The position numbers and the translations under genes were made by a program. The notes under the pieces are model-generated. The model was not told where the DNA came from, ran no database searches, and saw only the letters and a list, made by a program, of their open reading frames with translations. Shown in pieces: positions 43,378 through 55,847 of a stretch of DNA of 64,000 bases (position 1 is the stretch's first letter; every line of letters begins with the position of its first letter). Source of the DNA: Strigamia acuminata (lineage: Eukaryota; Arthropoda; Chilopoda; Geophilomorpha; Linotaeniidae); the NCBI GenBank assembly GCA_949358305.1, contig OX442315.1:4836001-4900000 (forward strand), in the 5' to 3' direction.

Positions 43378-46300
43378 GCCTAACGAGTTGTTTCCTCTCT
43401 CGGAATTTTCAAATGATTTATTTTTTCATAAAAAAGAAATTAAAATAAGACATAAGCCTAGTCATCTCACAGTACCTTATGTCGATGATTCGAAGAATAA
43501 ACCACCATCGTTGGTCATTTCTTACGAAGCAGTGCCTGTCTGTCGGAAAGCTAGTAGTTCCACTGGTGGTGTCGATGAGAATTTAAAAATCATGACAGAC
43601 CAACTAGAAAATTTGAGTATTTTCAGTGGAAGTTGGAATGCGCCAAAGAAACCGCTTGTACCCAAAGTTTTCAAGTTAAGGAAAATTCTTAAACTTGAAA
43701 AATGGAACAAGAAAGAACGAAAAATATTTCTTGGCAAACTTTGCAATAGCAAATTAATTAATGGTGGCAAAGATGATCCGCGTATGAATGTCCAAATTGG
43801 AGGTTTAGATTACAACGCACTAATGGACTCTGGAGCCACCCAATGTTTTATTGGAGTACAACTCCTTTCAAACACAGAAATTCCGGTGGAATTCATACAA
43901 GAATGTCCCCGCGGAATGCGTGTCTGCGCGGTCGGAATAGATCACCGACCTATCGGTCAAGTTTGTCTTTGTGTCAAATGGGCCGATAAAAGGAGAGTTA
44001 CACCTATGACCTTCATAATTCTACACAAGAATGTATGTGGGTTGATTTTGGGTCACAATTTTATGCGTAGAACGGGGATAAACCCTAATCCTCGACGGGC
44101 TGTGTTCACCTGTGATGACATGCCCGGATGGACAGCGCCATACGAGACCACTGAACTTAACTGTTGTTTAGCAAGCATTAGGACTTTGGGTCTCCAAGGT
44201 GAAGGAACTCCCACTTCACCTGATTGGGCAGAAAAACTCGTCGAAGGCTGCAACAGCTCGGCGGAAGAAAAACGGTTACTCGTAAACGTTCTTTTGCAAT
44301 TAAAAAACGTATTTCGAGATCAATTGGGCTGTACGAAGGTGGCCAAGCACAGCATCAAGTTTAAACCTGGTGCTACTTGGAAACACCAGCCATATAGAAT
44401 GTACAATCCAGCCAAGAAGGCCATTATGACGGAATTGGTCGAGGAGTTAGAGGCTGATGGGTTAATCGAACCTGCCACTGGCCCTTATATAAGTCACCCC
44501 GTCATAGTGGCTAAACCCGGCGGGAAGTATCGATTATGTATCGACTACCGCTGGTTGAATGCGATCACAGAAGTTGATGCAATTCAAATGCCGAGTATTG
44601 ACCTATTAATTCACCATACTAATCAGGCCAAGTACTTTACATCCATTGATTTAACTAAAGGTTATCATCAAATGGAAATGGAGGAGGAGGATAAGAGCAA
44701 GACTGCTTTTTACACTCCAAAAGGCAAATTTCAATTCAAGAGACTGCCATTTGGTCTTTGTAATGCACCTAGCTCTTTTCAACACCTCATGACTACCGTA
44801 TTGGGTGACTCTTTATATAAACACGCTCTGGTCTACTTAGACGATATAATTATTTTTTCCGACACATGGGAAAATCATTTATTACATATTAAAGACGTAC
44901 TTGAGAAGTTAGATGCCGCAAATCTAACTATCAATAAAGACAAGTCAAAATTTGGTCGAACATCATTACGATTTTTAGGCCATTTAATTTCCGAGGGATC
45001 TCTTCTTCCAGACCCGGACAAAGTCTCGGCTGTAAGGAATTTTCCCAAACCGACTTGTTCTAAAGACATTCAAAGATTTGTAGGACTTGCGAATTTTTTC
45101 CGAAAATTCATTCCTAACATCGCAAATATTGCTCGTCCATTGACCAATATTACGCATGATCAAGCAAAGTTTGTGTGGGATGATCCACAAACAACTGCAT
45201 TCGAAACTATCAAAGATATTTTGTGTGACAAGGACCAAGCCCTTCTCCACATGCCAGATATGAATAAGCCTTTTGTCATTTTGACAGATGCTTCTCATTC
45301 AGGTTTAGGTGCAGTACTCTGTCAAGACGTAGAATTATTCTGTGAAAAGAAACAGAAATTAATTATGGTCCCAAAAGCAGTCGCGTACGCCAGTCGAGTG
45401 TTACACGGGGCCGAAGTAAGGTATTCTACGCCGGAATTGGAGTGTTTGGCCGTTGTATGGGCAATCGAAAGATTTCGCCCTTATATTGAATACACGACTT
45501 TCACTCTCGAGTCCGATGCTAAGGCCCTTAGCTGGTTGATGAGTACGCCGGAACCATCGGGAAGGTTTGGTCGTTGGGCCGTCAAAATACAATGTGGCGC
45601 GTTTAAAATTATTTTTAGACGCGGTGCAATGAACCAAGTAGCGGACGCATTATCACGCGCTCCACTGTCTGCACTAGACACTCCGGATTATGATTATATC
45701 GAACCAGAGGAGATCACCCATTTCTATCCAACTTGGAATGGAAACAGGTGTGCATCTTTACAAGTGACGGAGACTGAGCGCAAACATTTTCTCACAAATG
45801 TTGGCCTTAGTTTGGATTTTTTCTCAGAATCATATAATCCAGTTAGATTTCATGATTCTGGAGAAAAGGGGGAGGAAGAAGGATGTACGAGAGAAAATTG
45901 CAGACATATAGATGTCCACAATTGTAATCACGAAAATGTACACACTGCGCTAACAGATATCCTAAAAGTAGTTCCGCCGACGCGAGACGAAATTATCGAA
46001 GCGCAGCTTAAAGATCCAGCATGTAGTAAAATCCTTGTTTACCTAAAAGGAGACGAAAAATTAAAAAATCGTATCACGGATAAACATTGGTTAAATGCGA
46101 TTCGTGGCTACACTCTCGACGAACCGGAAGAAAATAAAGGTGTTATGCTAATTTATTTTGCTCCGACCGATGAGGAGGAGTTAAACGACTCCGGCAACGG
46201 GTTTAAGGCGGTAATTCCACGCTCTCTTGTGAGACGTGCATTATTCGCATGCCATGGCCACCCACTTACAGGACACGCTGGCATGAGTAAAACCCTAGAT

Positions 46301-47623
46301 AGAGCAAAGAAGATGTATTTCTGGCCTAGAATGAGCAAAGACACTCGAAACTACGTTCGCAGTTGCACTCATTGCCAACAATACAAACCTAGTCAACACC
46401 AAAAGCATCGGGCAAGCTATACACCCCACAACATGACCAACCCATGGGAGACAATAAGCATTGACCTGATGGGACCAAAGCCAGCTGGTCGTTCACAATT
46501 AAAATGGATTTTAGTAATCATTGATAATTGTACAAAATGGATTGAAGTCTTCCCACTAGCAACTGCATCAAGTGAATGCATTGTTAATAAGATGAGCGAA
46601 GTTTTCCACCGTTGGGGATATCCAAAAAAGATAATCTCCGACAACGGCAAACAATTCGTGTCAACAATATTTAATGATTTTTGTCGAAAAAATCACGTAG
46701 ATATTGCTCACATTAGCCCATATCACGCTGCCGCTAATATTACAGAGCGGGCTAACAGGACTTTAAAAATGATGTTAGCTTTATACTCAGACATTCACTC
46801 TCACTGGCCAAAATATTTAAATTCTTTTGCCTTTGCGATGCGCACCGCTAAGTCCGAGGCAACAAATTGTTCTCCGATGATTCTTAATACAGGAAGAATC
46901 GTTCCTTTGCCATTTGACCCGCGTATTACTAAACACGCCATCAAATTCGACAAAGAGAACCCCGAAGCTTATGTCTATAGTATTTTAGACGTAATTAGAC
47001 GTGCACACAGCGAAATGCATCGGAAAATTCAATCGAATTACGAAAAGCATGATCGACTACATAAAGACAAATATTATATTTGTCAATTTGCCAAAGGAGA
47101 TCTCGTGTGGAAAGCCACACATATTTTATCAAATAAAGATAAAGGGATTTCGGCAGGATTCGCTGAGAAACGTGATGGACCTTGGGAAATTACGGCTATT
47201 CTCGGCGGAGGTTCCTACACGCTACGGAAGCTCTCCGACAATTCAAAAGCAAAAGCGATCAACATACAGGATTTAATGCCTTATATCCCAAGTTACCCGA
47301 TTGAGGAATGGACATTAGATCAGAAAGTCGGTACCAACGAGTCACACCCGACTCCAGATTGGATGGCAGGTCAGGTTATTAATTCTTCAGAATTAATAAA
47401 TGAACCTGTGTCCATAGAAACAGGGGATTTAGTTGAAGAGAAAGAGGAGGAAACTTCTCAGATTTCTTCTAAAGAGGACGAAACTCCTCAAAATCCGTCT
47501 AAAAAGAGGAAAAGATTTCCATCTCCCGTTCGACAGTCTAAACGTAGACCCAAGCCGAACACAAAATACGTGACCGATTTTGTACAACTCATAAATTGTT
47601 TAACACAAGTCAAGTTGGGTTAG
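43343..47623 (+). CDS. pol: Pol polyprotein of the nested element (PR-RT-RNase H-IN)
   Basis: About 1426 codons read in the -1 frame after the frameshift. Counting residues from 43388: protease DSGA at 147-150, reverse transcriptase YLDD near 483, RNase H with TDAS and PELE motifs, integrase HHCC finger near 950-990, and the D,D,E core (IDLMG, SDNG, TERA) near 1024, 1084 and 1119, with 34 residues between the last two. The C-terminal domain (VWKATHILSN, EKRDGPW) closely matches element 1. No chromodomain. All catalytic residues appear intact. Confidence 0.94.
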   Translation: MIQGVVQVAQPPPNELFPLSEFSNDLFFHKKEIKIRHKPSHLTVPYVDDSKNKPPSLVISYEAVPVCRKASSSTGGVDENLKIMTDQLENLSIFSGSWNAPKKPLVPKVFKLRKILKLEKWNKKERKIFLGKLCNSKLINGGKDDPRMNVQIGGLDYNALMDSGATQCFIGVQLLSNTEIPVEFIQECPRGMRVCAVGIDHRPIGQVCLCVKWADKRRVTPMTFIILHKNVCGLILGHNFMRRTGINPNPRRAVFTCDDMPGWTAPYETTELNCCLASIRTLGLQGEGTPTSPDWAEKLVEGCNSSAEEKRLLVNVLLQLKNVFRDQLGCTKVAKHSIKFKPGATWKHQPYRMYNPAKKAIMTELVEELEADGLIEPATGPYISHPVIVAKPGGKYRLCIDYRWLNAITEVDAIQMPSIDLLIHHTNQAKYFTSIDLTKGYHQMEMEEEDKSKTAFYTPKGKFQFKRLPFGLCNAPSSFQHLMTTVLGDSLYKHALVYLDDIIIFSDTWENHLLHIKDVLEKLDAANLTINKDKSKFGRTSLRFLGHLISEGSLLPDPDKVSAVRNFPKPTCSKDIQRFVGLANFFRKFIPNIANIARPLTNITHDQAKFVWDDPQTTAFETIKDILCDKDQALLHMPDMNKPFVILTDASHSGLGAVLCQDVELFCEKKQKLIMVPKAVAYASRVLHGAEVRYSTPELECLAVVWAIERFRPYIEYTTFTLESDAKALSWLMSTPEPSGRFGRWAVKIQCGAFKIIFRRGAMNQVADALSRAPLSALDTPDYDYIEPEEITHFYPTWNGNRCASLQVTETERKHFLTNVGLSLDFFSESYNPVRFHDSGEKGEEEGCTRENCRHIDVHNCNHENVHTALTDILKVVPPTRDEIIEAQLKDPACSKILVYLKGDEKLKNRITDKHWLNAIRGYTLDEPEENKGVMLIYFAPTDEEELNDSGNGFKAVIPRSLVRRALFACHGHPLTGHAGMSKTLDRAKKMYFWPRMSKDTRNYVRSCTHCQQYKPSQHQKHRASYTPHNMTNPWETISIDLMGPKPAGRSQLKWILVIIDNCTKWIEVFPLATASSECIVNKMSEVFHRWGYPKKIISDNGKQFVSTIFNDFCRKNHVDIAHISPYHAAANITERANRTLKMMLALYSDIHSHWPKYLNSFAFAMRTAKSEATNCSPMILNTGRIVPLPFDPRITKHAIKFDKENPEAYVYSILDVIRRAHSEMHRKIQSNYEKHDRLHKDKYYICQFAKGDLVWKATHILSNKDKGISAGFAEKRDGPWEITAILGGGSYTLRKLSDNSKAKAINIQDLMPYIPSYPIEEWTLDQKVGTNESHPTPDWMAGQVINSSELINEPVSIETGDLVEEKEEETSQISSKEDETPQNPSKKRKRFPSPVRQSKRRPKPNTKYVTDFVQLINCLTQVKLG

Positions 47624-48242
47624 GACACAATATATTGAAAATATTTTATTTTTTAAATAAATATTTCCAATCATATTCACGAAGGATTGTTAAATTTTAT
47701 TAATAAAAACATTTCACCAATGTAGATAAAATTTAACAAATGTTTGAGTTATTTTTACACGGCCGATTGTATTTAAATTAATCTACGTGTAAACATTTAC
47801 TTGAAACTATGTTTTCCCCCTTTGGGTTAATAGAAACTTCGAGATGAGTAATTACAAACCAATCAAATTACTCCTCGAAACTCCCCTTAACCCCTGGTTT
47901 GAGATTATCACTCACTTGTTCGCCAAGTTTTGTACTGGACTGAAATCAAGGATTATTCTCGACTTTTCGACGCTTTAACGGATTTTCGCTGAATTTTAGT
48001 GAGTTAAAATCTAGATGATTTTGAACACTTATCGTTTATTTTACTGATTTTTTCATTTGACGAATATCAGTTCAAATTCAGAAATTATCGACACGACGCT
48101 GATTATCGAAACCATTTCGTGGCAAAATCACAAGGAACCTTCCCGCGAATTCACTACGTGATTTTCCGGTAAATATTTAAGCAATATTTTGTCAAAATTA
48201 ATAATATTTTGACATTAATTGACGACATTTATTTTGGTTAAG
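47624..48242 (+). other. Non-coding gap between pol and the third ORF, nested element
   Basis: AT-rich, no open frame of note. Ends in an AG acceptor (TTTTGGTTAAG, 48232-48242) that precedes the probable coding exon at 48243-48386. Confidence 0.5.
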
Positions 48243-50574
48243 CGTCCATTACGGCAGACTTAGAATTTGCACGTGCCGCACAACGTCTTTATCGGCCAAC
48301 GTCGCCGGAACCGAGCAGCCCTCGCAAATACGCGAAGCTAGACGTTAAACTAGCCAAATATACCCTGTTAGGACTGCACCTAGTTAGTAAGTGTTTATTT
48401 TATAAAAGATAAAAAATATCGCTTAAATTCCTTTGAAATTGGTGAGCATACATGTGTTAACAAGTCACGTGTATGATACTAACGAACGCCACCAGATGTC
48501 GGTGATAGATTTTTACTCGGACGAATTATAGAGTTATTCGTACAGTTAAAAATCATGTATATTGTCAGATACTAAAAATACTGCAAAAATATTTTTTAAT
48601 ATTTTGACAGGTTGTTTAGTTATTATGTCGTTTAGATGTAAAAATTAGGTTTATTTTATTTAATAAACACTAATTTGAATAGTTTTTCAACGATATTGTT
48701 TTAAAGGATAAGATGAAATTATCTACCAAGTCAAGAATAATTATTAATGTTAATAATTATTCGACAAATGAAGGAAACCCGCTAACAAAAGGAACTTAAG
48801 AATTTAATTGCGAAATTAATCCAGTTGTTGGTCGACAATTAATTTAATTTGAAATTAAATTAATTACCGACAGTTTGATTCGTGTTCTCAAATAAAATTT
48901 ATATTTTTTGAAGATGCAATGAGTCGCCGAGGTCGCGCTAACAAGCGACAATACGTGCACTGGGATCCAGAAGAGTCGGAAGAGACGGATTATCGCTTTG
49001 TTAATCCCTCCTCTGACCCCGAGCTCGTCGCCAACTGGGCCCGTGATAACCCGGATCTCGTACCGCCACGGATTAGGACCGCCATGGGCGTTAGTCCGAA
49101 CGACTCACGTCCTTCCAGAGGCCGTCAAGCTAGTCAGCGTGTCGTAACCTATGATGCGCCCCACGAGACTCCGAATTGGGATTTTTCTGACGACTCGTCA
49201 CAATACTCCCGTTCTGCTTCAAGGAGACGGCGCCAAGACGACTTCTCACAAGAAGAAGAATCTTATGAGGAAGCTCCGCCCCAGACTACCAGCAGACCAT
49301 TTGCTCGACCACGAAATCCTCGCGATACCGCTAGTCGAGGAAAAACCGGCAAGTCCAAAGGACCCACCAAGTCCACGTTGGCATCTTCATCCGAGGCGTT
49401 GACCCGCCCAACATCGCAAGCTCGCTCATTATCGGAGCTCAACTTACCGATTTATCGGAAGCAACGGCGAGAACATGTATTTCGCGACATGGAAGCTGCC
49501 GCCTTGGGAACCAACATCATGCCGAAGTCGAAACTGATGTTCTGCCCATTGTGCGCAGGATGCGGATGGTTGTCGTCCTTGTTATCCGGCATTCACGCCG
49601 TGGTCTGTGTGAACTGTCACGGTGGTAAACGCGTTGCCATATCCAGCATGTGGAATGAAGAAATTCTTCCATTTATCGTCAAGGGGCTAAGTACGCCGAC
49701 AGCACGCAATTGGGCGATGTGTCGCGAATGTGGCCTCATCCACCAGGGCCCGGAGCAGGCTATTTATGTAGACCCGGCACAAATGTCCAGCACCTCGACT
49801 CCACGAGGAGGATTTACGGAGCCACAACGCGAGCCGGAAACCCCCACCCCTGCGATTGATGGAACTTCAGTCGTCTCGGCGGAAAACGAACCAATGTCAG
49901 TTGTTGCGTCTGATTCTCCGCCGGTTGCCTCCGATTCTGGTCTGCAAACCGCCGCTTCTCCAGAGGGAACATCGACTAACAACATGATTGTAGCGACTAT
50001 TCCGCTCCCCGAAGTAAGCGACGCTGCTGAACCGGTCATTTTACTGGTTCACCCATACATGCCAAGACCAAACATGTCGCTCACGGAGCAAACTAAGGCG
50101 GAAGTGGAACATTATTTCCCAATTTTGTTGGAAGCAGCTAAGCGTATTAGCGTGTCGATTTCGAACGACCGAATTCCAGATTTAAGCGTGCCACTGGCCG
50201 TGATCCAATGGATTTTTCATCCATCCCGGCCGGAGTCTTTTCAAACTCGCTCTTTTATTTGGTGTAAGATTTTGCAACAGGTCTCAGCAGCAGCACACCC
50301 GTTGATTCGTGAGGGATGGCACTCTGGCTTACCCGACCATCACTTGGTTTTTTCTGAGCCAACCAGCGCTAACACTATTCCGTTAGGAGGGCCGGATCCC
50401 CTGGAAGTATTCACCGAGGAACAACACAGAATGCTCCTGGATCCACTGATCCATGACGTTGAGCCAGATGTAGTACCGGAATTGGTAGCTATTCGACTTA
50501 ATTCTCCACCCGCAGCCGTCTCGGAAGTTGTTACATCCATGGACGGATTTATTGAGGATGAGGAGTTGGACTAG
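48243..50574 (+). CDS. Third ORF of the nested element, env position, not env-like, probably spliced
   Basis: The main exon is open from 48914 and its first ATG is 48919 (551 residues to 50574). An upstream coding-like exon 48243-48386 is open, lies between AG and a perfect GTAAGT donor, and joins in phase to an acceptor at 48912-48913. Any ATG for the longer form would lie in a further upstream exon. The protein begins Arg-rich and Ser/Pro-rich (residues 1-190), then has a Cys-rich zinc-ribbon-like part: CPLCAGCG, CVNCHGG and CRECG at ~210-270. A Pro/Thr/Ser linker and an alpha-helical C-terminal part (~375-551) follow. There is no signal peptide, transmembrane segment or fusion-protein feature, so it is not an envelope protein. 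I do not recognise the family. Confidence 0.75.
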
Positions 50575-51237
50575 AAAAGCGTCAACGATGTCGGGATCCG
50601 TTACTTTCCCGACATTCTCCCCTTTAAGGCAAGACCAGAAGTAACGAGTCCATTTTCTCCATCTCCATTACTTGACCCGGGATGAAACAAAGATTTAGTC
50701 AGGTTCAGGTGTATTTTATGCCGTTTTTTTTTGTGTGGATATTTCAAAGATCTTTAATATTTAAATTAACAATTTTGCTAAAATTTGATTACGAGTCAAT
50801 GTGAGTTTGTTTATAAAAATACTAATTTTAATACTTGAATTTTAACGTGTAAAGTGTTATTTTGCAAATCATTACATTTCCAGTGAGAAGTTAAGTTTTG
50901 TGAAAATAATTGTTAAATTTTATTAATCATTTGTTTGATACAAGAGTTTTGATGTTAGTTTAAGTTATCGTTTTTCTTGATACAGTTGTAAGTCCACCTG
51001 TAAAGAGAGATTGGAGTTATTATTAATAATTGAAAGTTTTATAACCTTAATAAATATTTTTTGAAGCATTTGATTAAGAAATACTCTTTATTTATACTAT
51101 TAAGATATAAAATAAAGGTTTTTGCTTACCAAGGATTACAGCTCGAGTCCCCTAGATGACAGTGTGGTCTTGATCCTCAAGATATTCGGAATAAATAGTA
51201 TGTTAATACAGGTATTAACATATATTTAAGGGGGACT
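50575..51237 (+). other. 3' non-coding region and polypurine tract of the nested element
   Basis: AT-rich; ends with the purine-rich run TTAAGGGGGACT (about 51226-51237) immediately before the 3' LTR, a polypurine tract for plus-strand priming. Confidence 0.75.
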
Positions 51238-52783
51238 TGTGACGGTTACACTGTCATGCACGTTGTTAGTTAGGACGTTTATTTTGTCAATAGATGGCGC
51301 TGATACGTTTTAGCGGCAATTTCAAATTTCGACAATTTTTGAGTGAATAAAATATAAATTACTATTTATATTTTATTCCACTGCAACTTTATACACTTTT
51401 AAATACTTTTGGATGTTTAAATACTAGTTGATTTATTTGTCACATAATTCTATTGAATTATGTGCAAACTCTACACCTGGTGAAGTCACCCCCCATCACC
51501 CACTGTGAGTTGGACTCCTTTTGGATTATAGTCAAAGGGACTTAATCCAAAATGTGTCCTGCGTATCCAGTTCCTGTAGTGGACCTAGTAGAAGACTATG
51601 TCCTGAGTATCCACTTCCTATGATCTGGGATTGGATGGATTTGACTGCCCAGTGATCCCATTGGATCACTGAACAGCTATTCTCCTCACCGAGTATATAT
51701 CCCCCTGCAAAACGGATATAGCTCGCTCTTGTTCTGTTTTTGTTTGATACTGATATTACTTGAGCACATATTATACTTCTCTGCGTTCCGACAATCCGTT
51801 GTAGAAATACTTTGTATTTAGTGTAAGTATCTAGAGTGGGTAGAAGACTCACAGACACACTTCCCGCCTCTTCATGCCAACATTCCGTTGTAGAAATGTA
51901 GTAACTAGAGTGGAGAGATTCACAGACACATTTAAGTGTAGTATCTAGAGTGGGGTACAACCCACAGACGCACTCCCTCCAGCTTCATGCCAACATTCCG
52001 TTGTAGAGTGTAGAATCTAGAGTGGAGTATTTATATTTCACAGACGCATTATCAGAGTGATCGACGCGGAGTAATTTCCCGGTTACTCTCCCGCCAGCCA
52101 GGACCGAGTGGAGTAATTTCCCGGCGATGGATAACCTTTCCTGCGAGATATTTCGATTCAATTCGTTATTGGTTTGACGGAACATTTAAGTCTAACTTAG
52201 ATGTTGATTGCACTCGGGGCAAAAATAGCTCGGCGCTATTTTAATATATTTTACTTATTTTCATAGTTTTAGTTAAGTTTGTGACTATAAAATATCATGA
52301 TCAATTCCATAGAATTAATATGAATATTTATTCTCACATTGTTACATCTCGCAATAATTATTGATTACAATAATTATCTGCGACGCGATGTGTGTGACGA
52401 TACAGAAAAGTCAACCGCACCTCTCGGATATAACCCACCCAGCCTAACCATTTACACGCCTTTTAGAACCAAACCCCGGACCATTTAGAAGCCAAAGCCA
52501 TTCATAGATGACATCTTTTACGTCACAGCAATAAGACCGTTACAAATTCTTATTGCATGACTGAAGCCTTCAAATGATATTATTTCAGGGCTTTTGCCAA
52601 ATAACTGTATAGTTTAACTTATCGTCATTTTAGCCACTTGTAGGCATAGTATTTATATAAGGTTCAAACCGGAATAAATGTTATATGTTTTGAGAAAACA
52701 TCAGGTTTGCATATTTTACATTTTCACACGGATAGTTCACACTTTAGTTTAGCAATTGCTATCTCCAGAAGGTAATCGTCACA
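51238..52783 (+). repeat. 3' LTR of the nested element
   Basis: 1546 bp, same length as the 5' LTR and without visible differences. TATA-like motif at 52650 and AATAAA near 52673. The TCAT target duplication follows at 52784-52787. Confidence 0.95.
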
Positions 52784-55700
52784 TCATGAACGCCCGTGTT
52801 GTATGAAAACAGGAGAAATGGAAGAAATTCGTCCCAGTCAGTGTGTTCGTCGTTGACGTAACTTTGCAACATTTTTGCGAATGTCGCATTAAATCTCTCA
52901 GTCAATCCGTTTGTTCTTGGATGGTATCCTGACGTAGTTTTATGCAAACTTTTAAACATATTTGAGACTTCTTCAACCATTTTATTCCTGTATTCGGTTC
53001 CACGGTCGCTTAGGATTTCTCTTGGACTGCCTTCTTTCAGAATAACCTCATAAAGCAATGTTCTTGCTGCTTCTAATGCTGTAGCTACTGCTGCTGGTCT
53101 AGCTATTGCACTTCTAGAAAGGTAATCAGTAACAACAAAAACATGTTTATTTCCAAGTCGTGACAATGGAAATGGTCCAAGTGTGTCTATTCCAATTCGC
53201 TCAAAGGGTTTTGAGACTGTTGACCATGGCTGCATTAATCCTTTAGCTGGCGTTGTCATTGTTTTTGCTTTTGCGCAATGTTGGCAGGACAAGACGTAAT
53301 TTCTGACATCTTTGTAGATTCTTGTCCAGAAGAATCGTGTTCTTACCCGTTTCCACGTTTTTGCCAATCCCAAATGAGCTCCTAGTAATCCATCGTGCAT
53401 TTCATGCAATACATCTTTTTGAAGTTGTTTTGGAACTACTAGTAGTAAATCTTCCATGTTCAGGGAACTGTTAAGTTTTTTCTTCCTGAACAACGTTTTG
53501 TTTTGAAGAACGAACTGCTTTAGTGGTCGTCTTCTTCTTCTTGGAAGTTGCTCTTGGTTTTCTAGCGCTGTTATGAGGTCCAGAAGTTTGGGATCCTTCC
53601 TCTGTTCAACAGGGAGGTCCAAGTTTTCCAAGAAAAGCGAAGGTAATTTTTCTATTTCTTCTTCACTTAATTCTTCCTGGATCCTACTTAAAGCATCGGC
53701 ATCTGTGTGTTTCTTGCCGCTTTTATGAAATATTTCAAAATCATACTCAGCTAGTTGCAGCGCCCACCTGGCTAGACGTCCATTTGGATTTCGGACTCCT
53801 TTCAGCCATTGGAGGGCAGAATGGTCGGTAATAATTTGGAATTTCTGTCCATATAGGTACGGTCTAAACTTTTCAATAGCAAAAATGATTGCTAACATTT
53901 CCCTATCAGTTGCAGTGTAATTCATTTCTGCTGTGCTCATCATACGACTTGCATAAGCGATGACACGCTCTTGATTGTTGACTTTTTGCTTCAAAATAGC
54001 TCCTAATCCATAGGCACTTGCATCGCATGAAATCATGAAGGGCTGAGTAAAATCTGGATGCGCTAACACCGGCACTGTTATTAATGCTGTTCGAAGCGTG
54101 TGGAATGCTTTTTCATGGGGAGGTCCCCAATCAAACTTTTCATCCTTTTTGGTTAAATTCACCAGAGGTTTGGAAATGTCCGCAAAACCTTTAATAAATT
54201 TCCGGTAATACGAGCATAATCCTAAAAAACCACGTAGTTGTTTAACGTTCACAGGAATTGGAAACTTAGCTACTGAATCCAGATTCCTGGGATCCGGTGA
54301 AATACCTTCAGCATCAACCACATGTCCGAGATATCGTATGGTGTGTGTCGCAAACGTACATTTACTCAGTTTGACTTTGAGATTCGCTGTTCTAAGCTTT
54401 TGGAAAACTGCCTCCAAATCAACGAGGTGCTGGTCGAAAGTCTTTGAAAACACTATCAAATCGTCAAGATATGCAATACATACTTTTCCCAGGAGGTTAC
54501 CAAGTACTTTGTTCATCAATTTTTGAAAGGCGGCCGGGCTGTTACATAATCCCATTCCAAGGACATTAAACTCATAATGTCCGCTAGACGTGGTAAACGC
54601 TGTCTTTTCACGATCTTGTTCGTCTATTTCGACTTGGTGATATCCCTGGATGAGATCCATCATTGAAAAATACTTCGCACCCGCTAATTGATCTAGGGTG
54701 TCATCAATACGTGGTAAGGGATAAACCATTTTCTTTGTTACCGCGTTTAACCGTCTCCAATCAACACAAAATCTCCATTTGCCGTCTCTTTTCTTGATGA
54801 GCAGTACTGGTGCACTCCACGGGCTCTCGGATTCTCTAATTACTCCTTGCTCAAGTAATTTCTTTGTTTCAGCATCCTCAATTTCTTTTTCCTTAATTGA
54901 TCGTCTATAAGGTTGTAAATGGATTGGAGGAGAATCTCCCGTATCAATTCGATGCCTAATCGTATGAGCTCTGCCTAAATCATTGTCAGTCTTCGCAAAT
55001 CTATCTGAATTTTTCTCCAGCAACTGCAACATTAGCCCTTGTTGTGATGGCGTCATGTTGTCATTCGCCATGGCTGTGCTAAAGTCAAATTGATTAACTC
55101 TGTTTTCATCAAGCACGCCAGACTCAATTACATAAAAGGCCTTTGCAATTGCTGAGTTTTTTCCTAAATAGATTGTCTTTTTAGTTGGATTTGCAATTCG
55201 CAGAACTCCTTCACCTTTTCTGAATTTAGTCAATGTCTTGCAACAAATTACTCCAAAACGGTCAATTACTCCACTGAGTGGTTCTATAAAAAGTTCATCA
55301 TCTACTTTCTTTGCAATTTTAATTGGAACTACACATTCATGTAATGCTGGAATTGTTATTGGTTTTAAAACTCGGGCTATGTAATTTACATCAGTATGGT
55401 TTTTTGACATTGGGAAAACTTCTTGTTGTTCATCTTTTGGGCCTACAAAGATCTTCTGTTGGTCATAGTCGAGTTTACACTTTGCAGATCTTAAGAAATT
55501 ATCTCCCAGCAGTAAATGGCGTCCAAATCCATTAACGATCAATACGTCGATGGTGTGTTGTTGTTGTCCAACTTCAATGGTAATCCTGGTTTTTCCTTCT
55601 GGGATTATCAATGAGCCATCCACAACTCTCAATCGAACACCTGGGCAGGGTTGATATTTGAGCTGCAGAGTTCTCACCAAATCTTCACTGATGATATTAC

Positions 55701-55847
55701 GAAAACCTCCAGAATCCAAGACACCAGTAATTTCCATACCATTTAATACTACTGGAATCTGCAAAAGTTCATCCATAGCGTGTAACTCGATAATTTCTAA
55801 TTTTCTCTTTCTTCTTTTCTTCTTGTTATTTCGTCTTTGTGGCCATT
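52784..55847 (-). pseudogene. pol: Main part of outer-element Pol (PR-RT-RNase H-IN), truncated by the nested element
   Basis: Counting from the ATG at 55776: protease DSGG at 21-24, reverse transcriptase YLDD near 437, RNase H (SCDAS, TDREML), integrase HHCC near 790-830 and D,D(35)E (IDTLG, SDRG, TERF) near 863, 922 and 958. The frame is open upstream of that ATG to the frameshift site at 55851-55857, so the natural product should be a Gag-Pol fusion. The frame runs into the nested LTR at 52783 and stops there; the rest is at 38152-38884. Sequence is quite different from element 1 and the nested element, so this is another Gypsy lineage. Confidence 0.92.

Larger units (their letters stand above)
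38889..52783 (+). mobile_element. Ty3/Gypsy LTR retrotransposon, nested element, complete
   Basis: LTRs 38889-40434 and 51238-52783 are both 1546 bp, start TGTGACGG and end CGTCACA, and I found no difference where compared. The TCAT duplication (38885-38888, 52784-52787) proves transposition into the outer element's pol. Order on the plus strand: LTR, tRNA-Gln type primer site, gag, -1 frameshift signal, pol, a third ORF with a probable upstream exon, polypurine tract, LTR. All reading frames are open, so this copy may be autonomous and very recent. Confidence 0.97.

Noticed and set aside
48919-50574. Envelope gene of an errantivirus-like element
   Set aside because: No signal peptide, transmembrane segment, furin-type site or fusion peptide; Cys pattern is zinc-ribbon-like instead.
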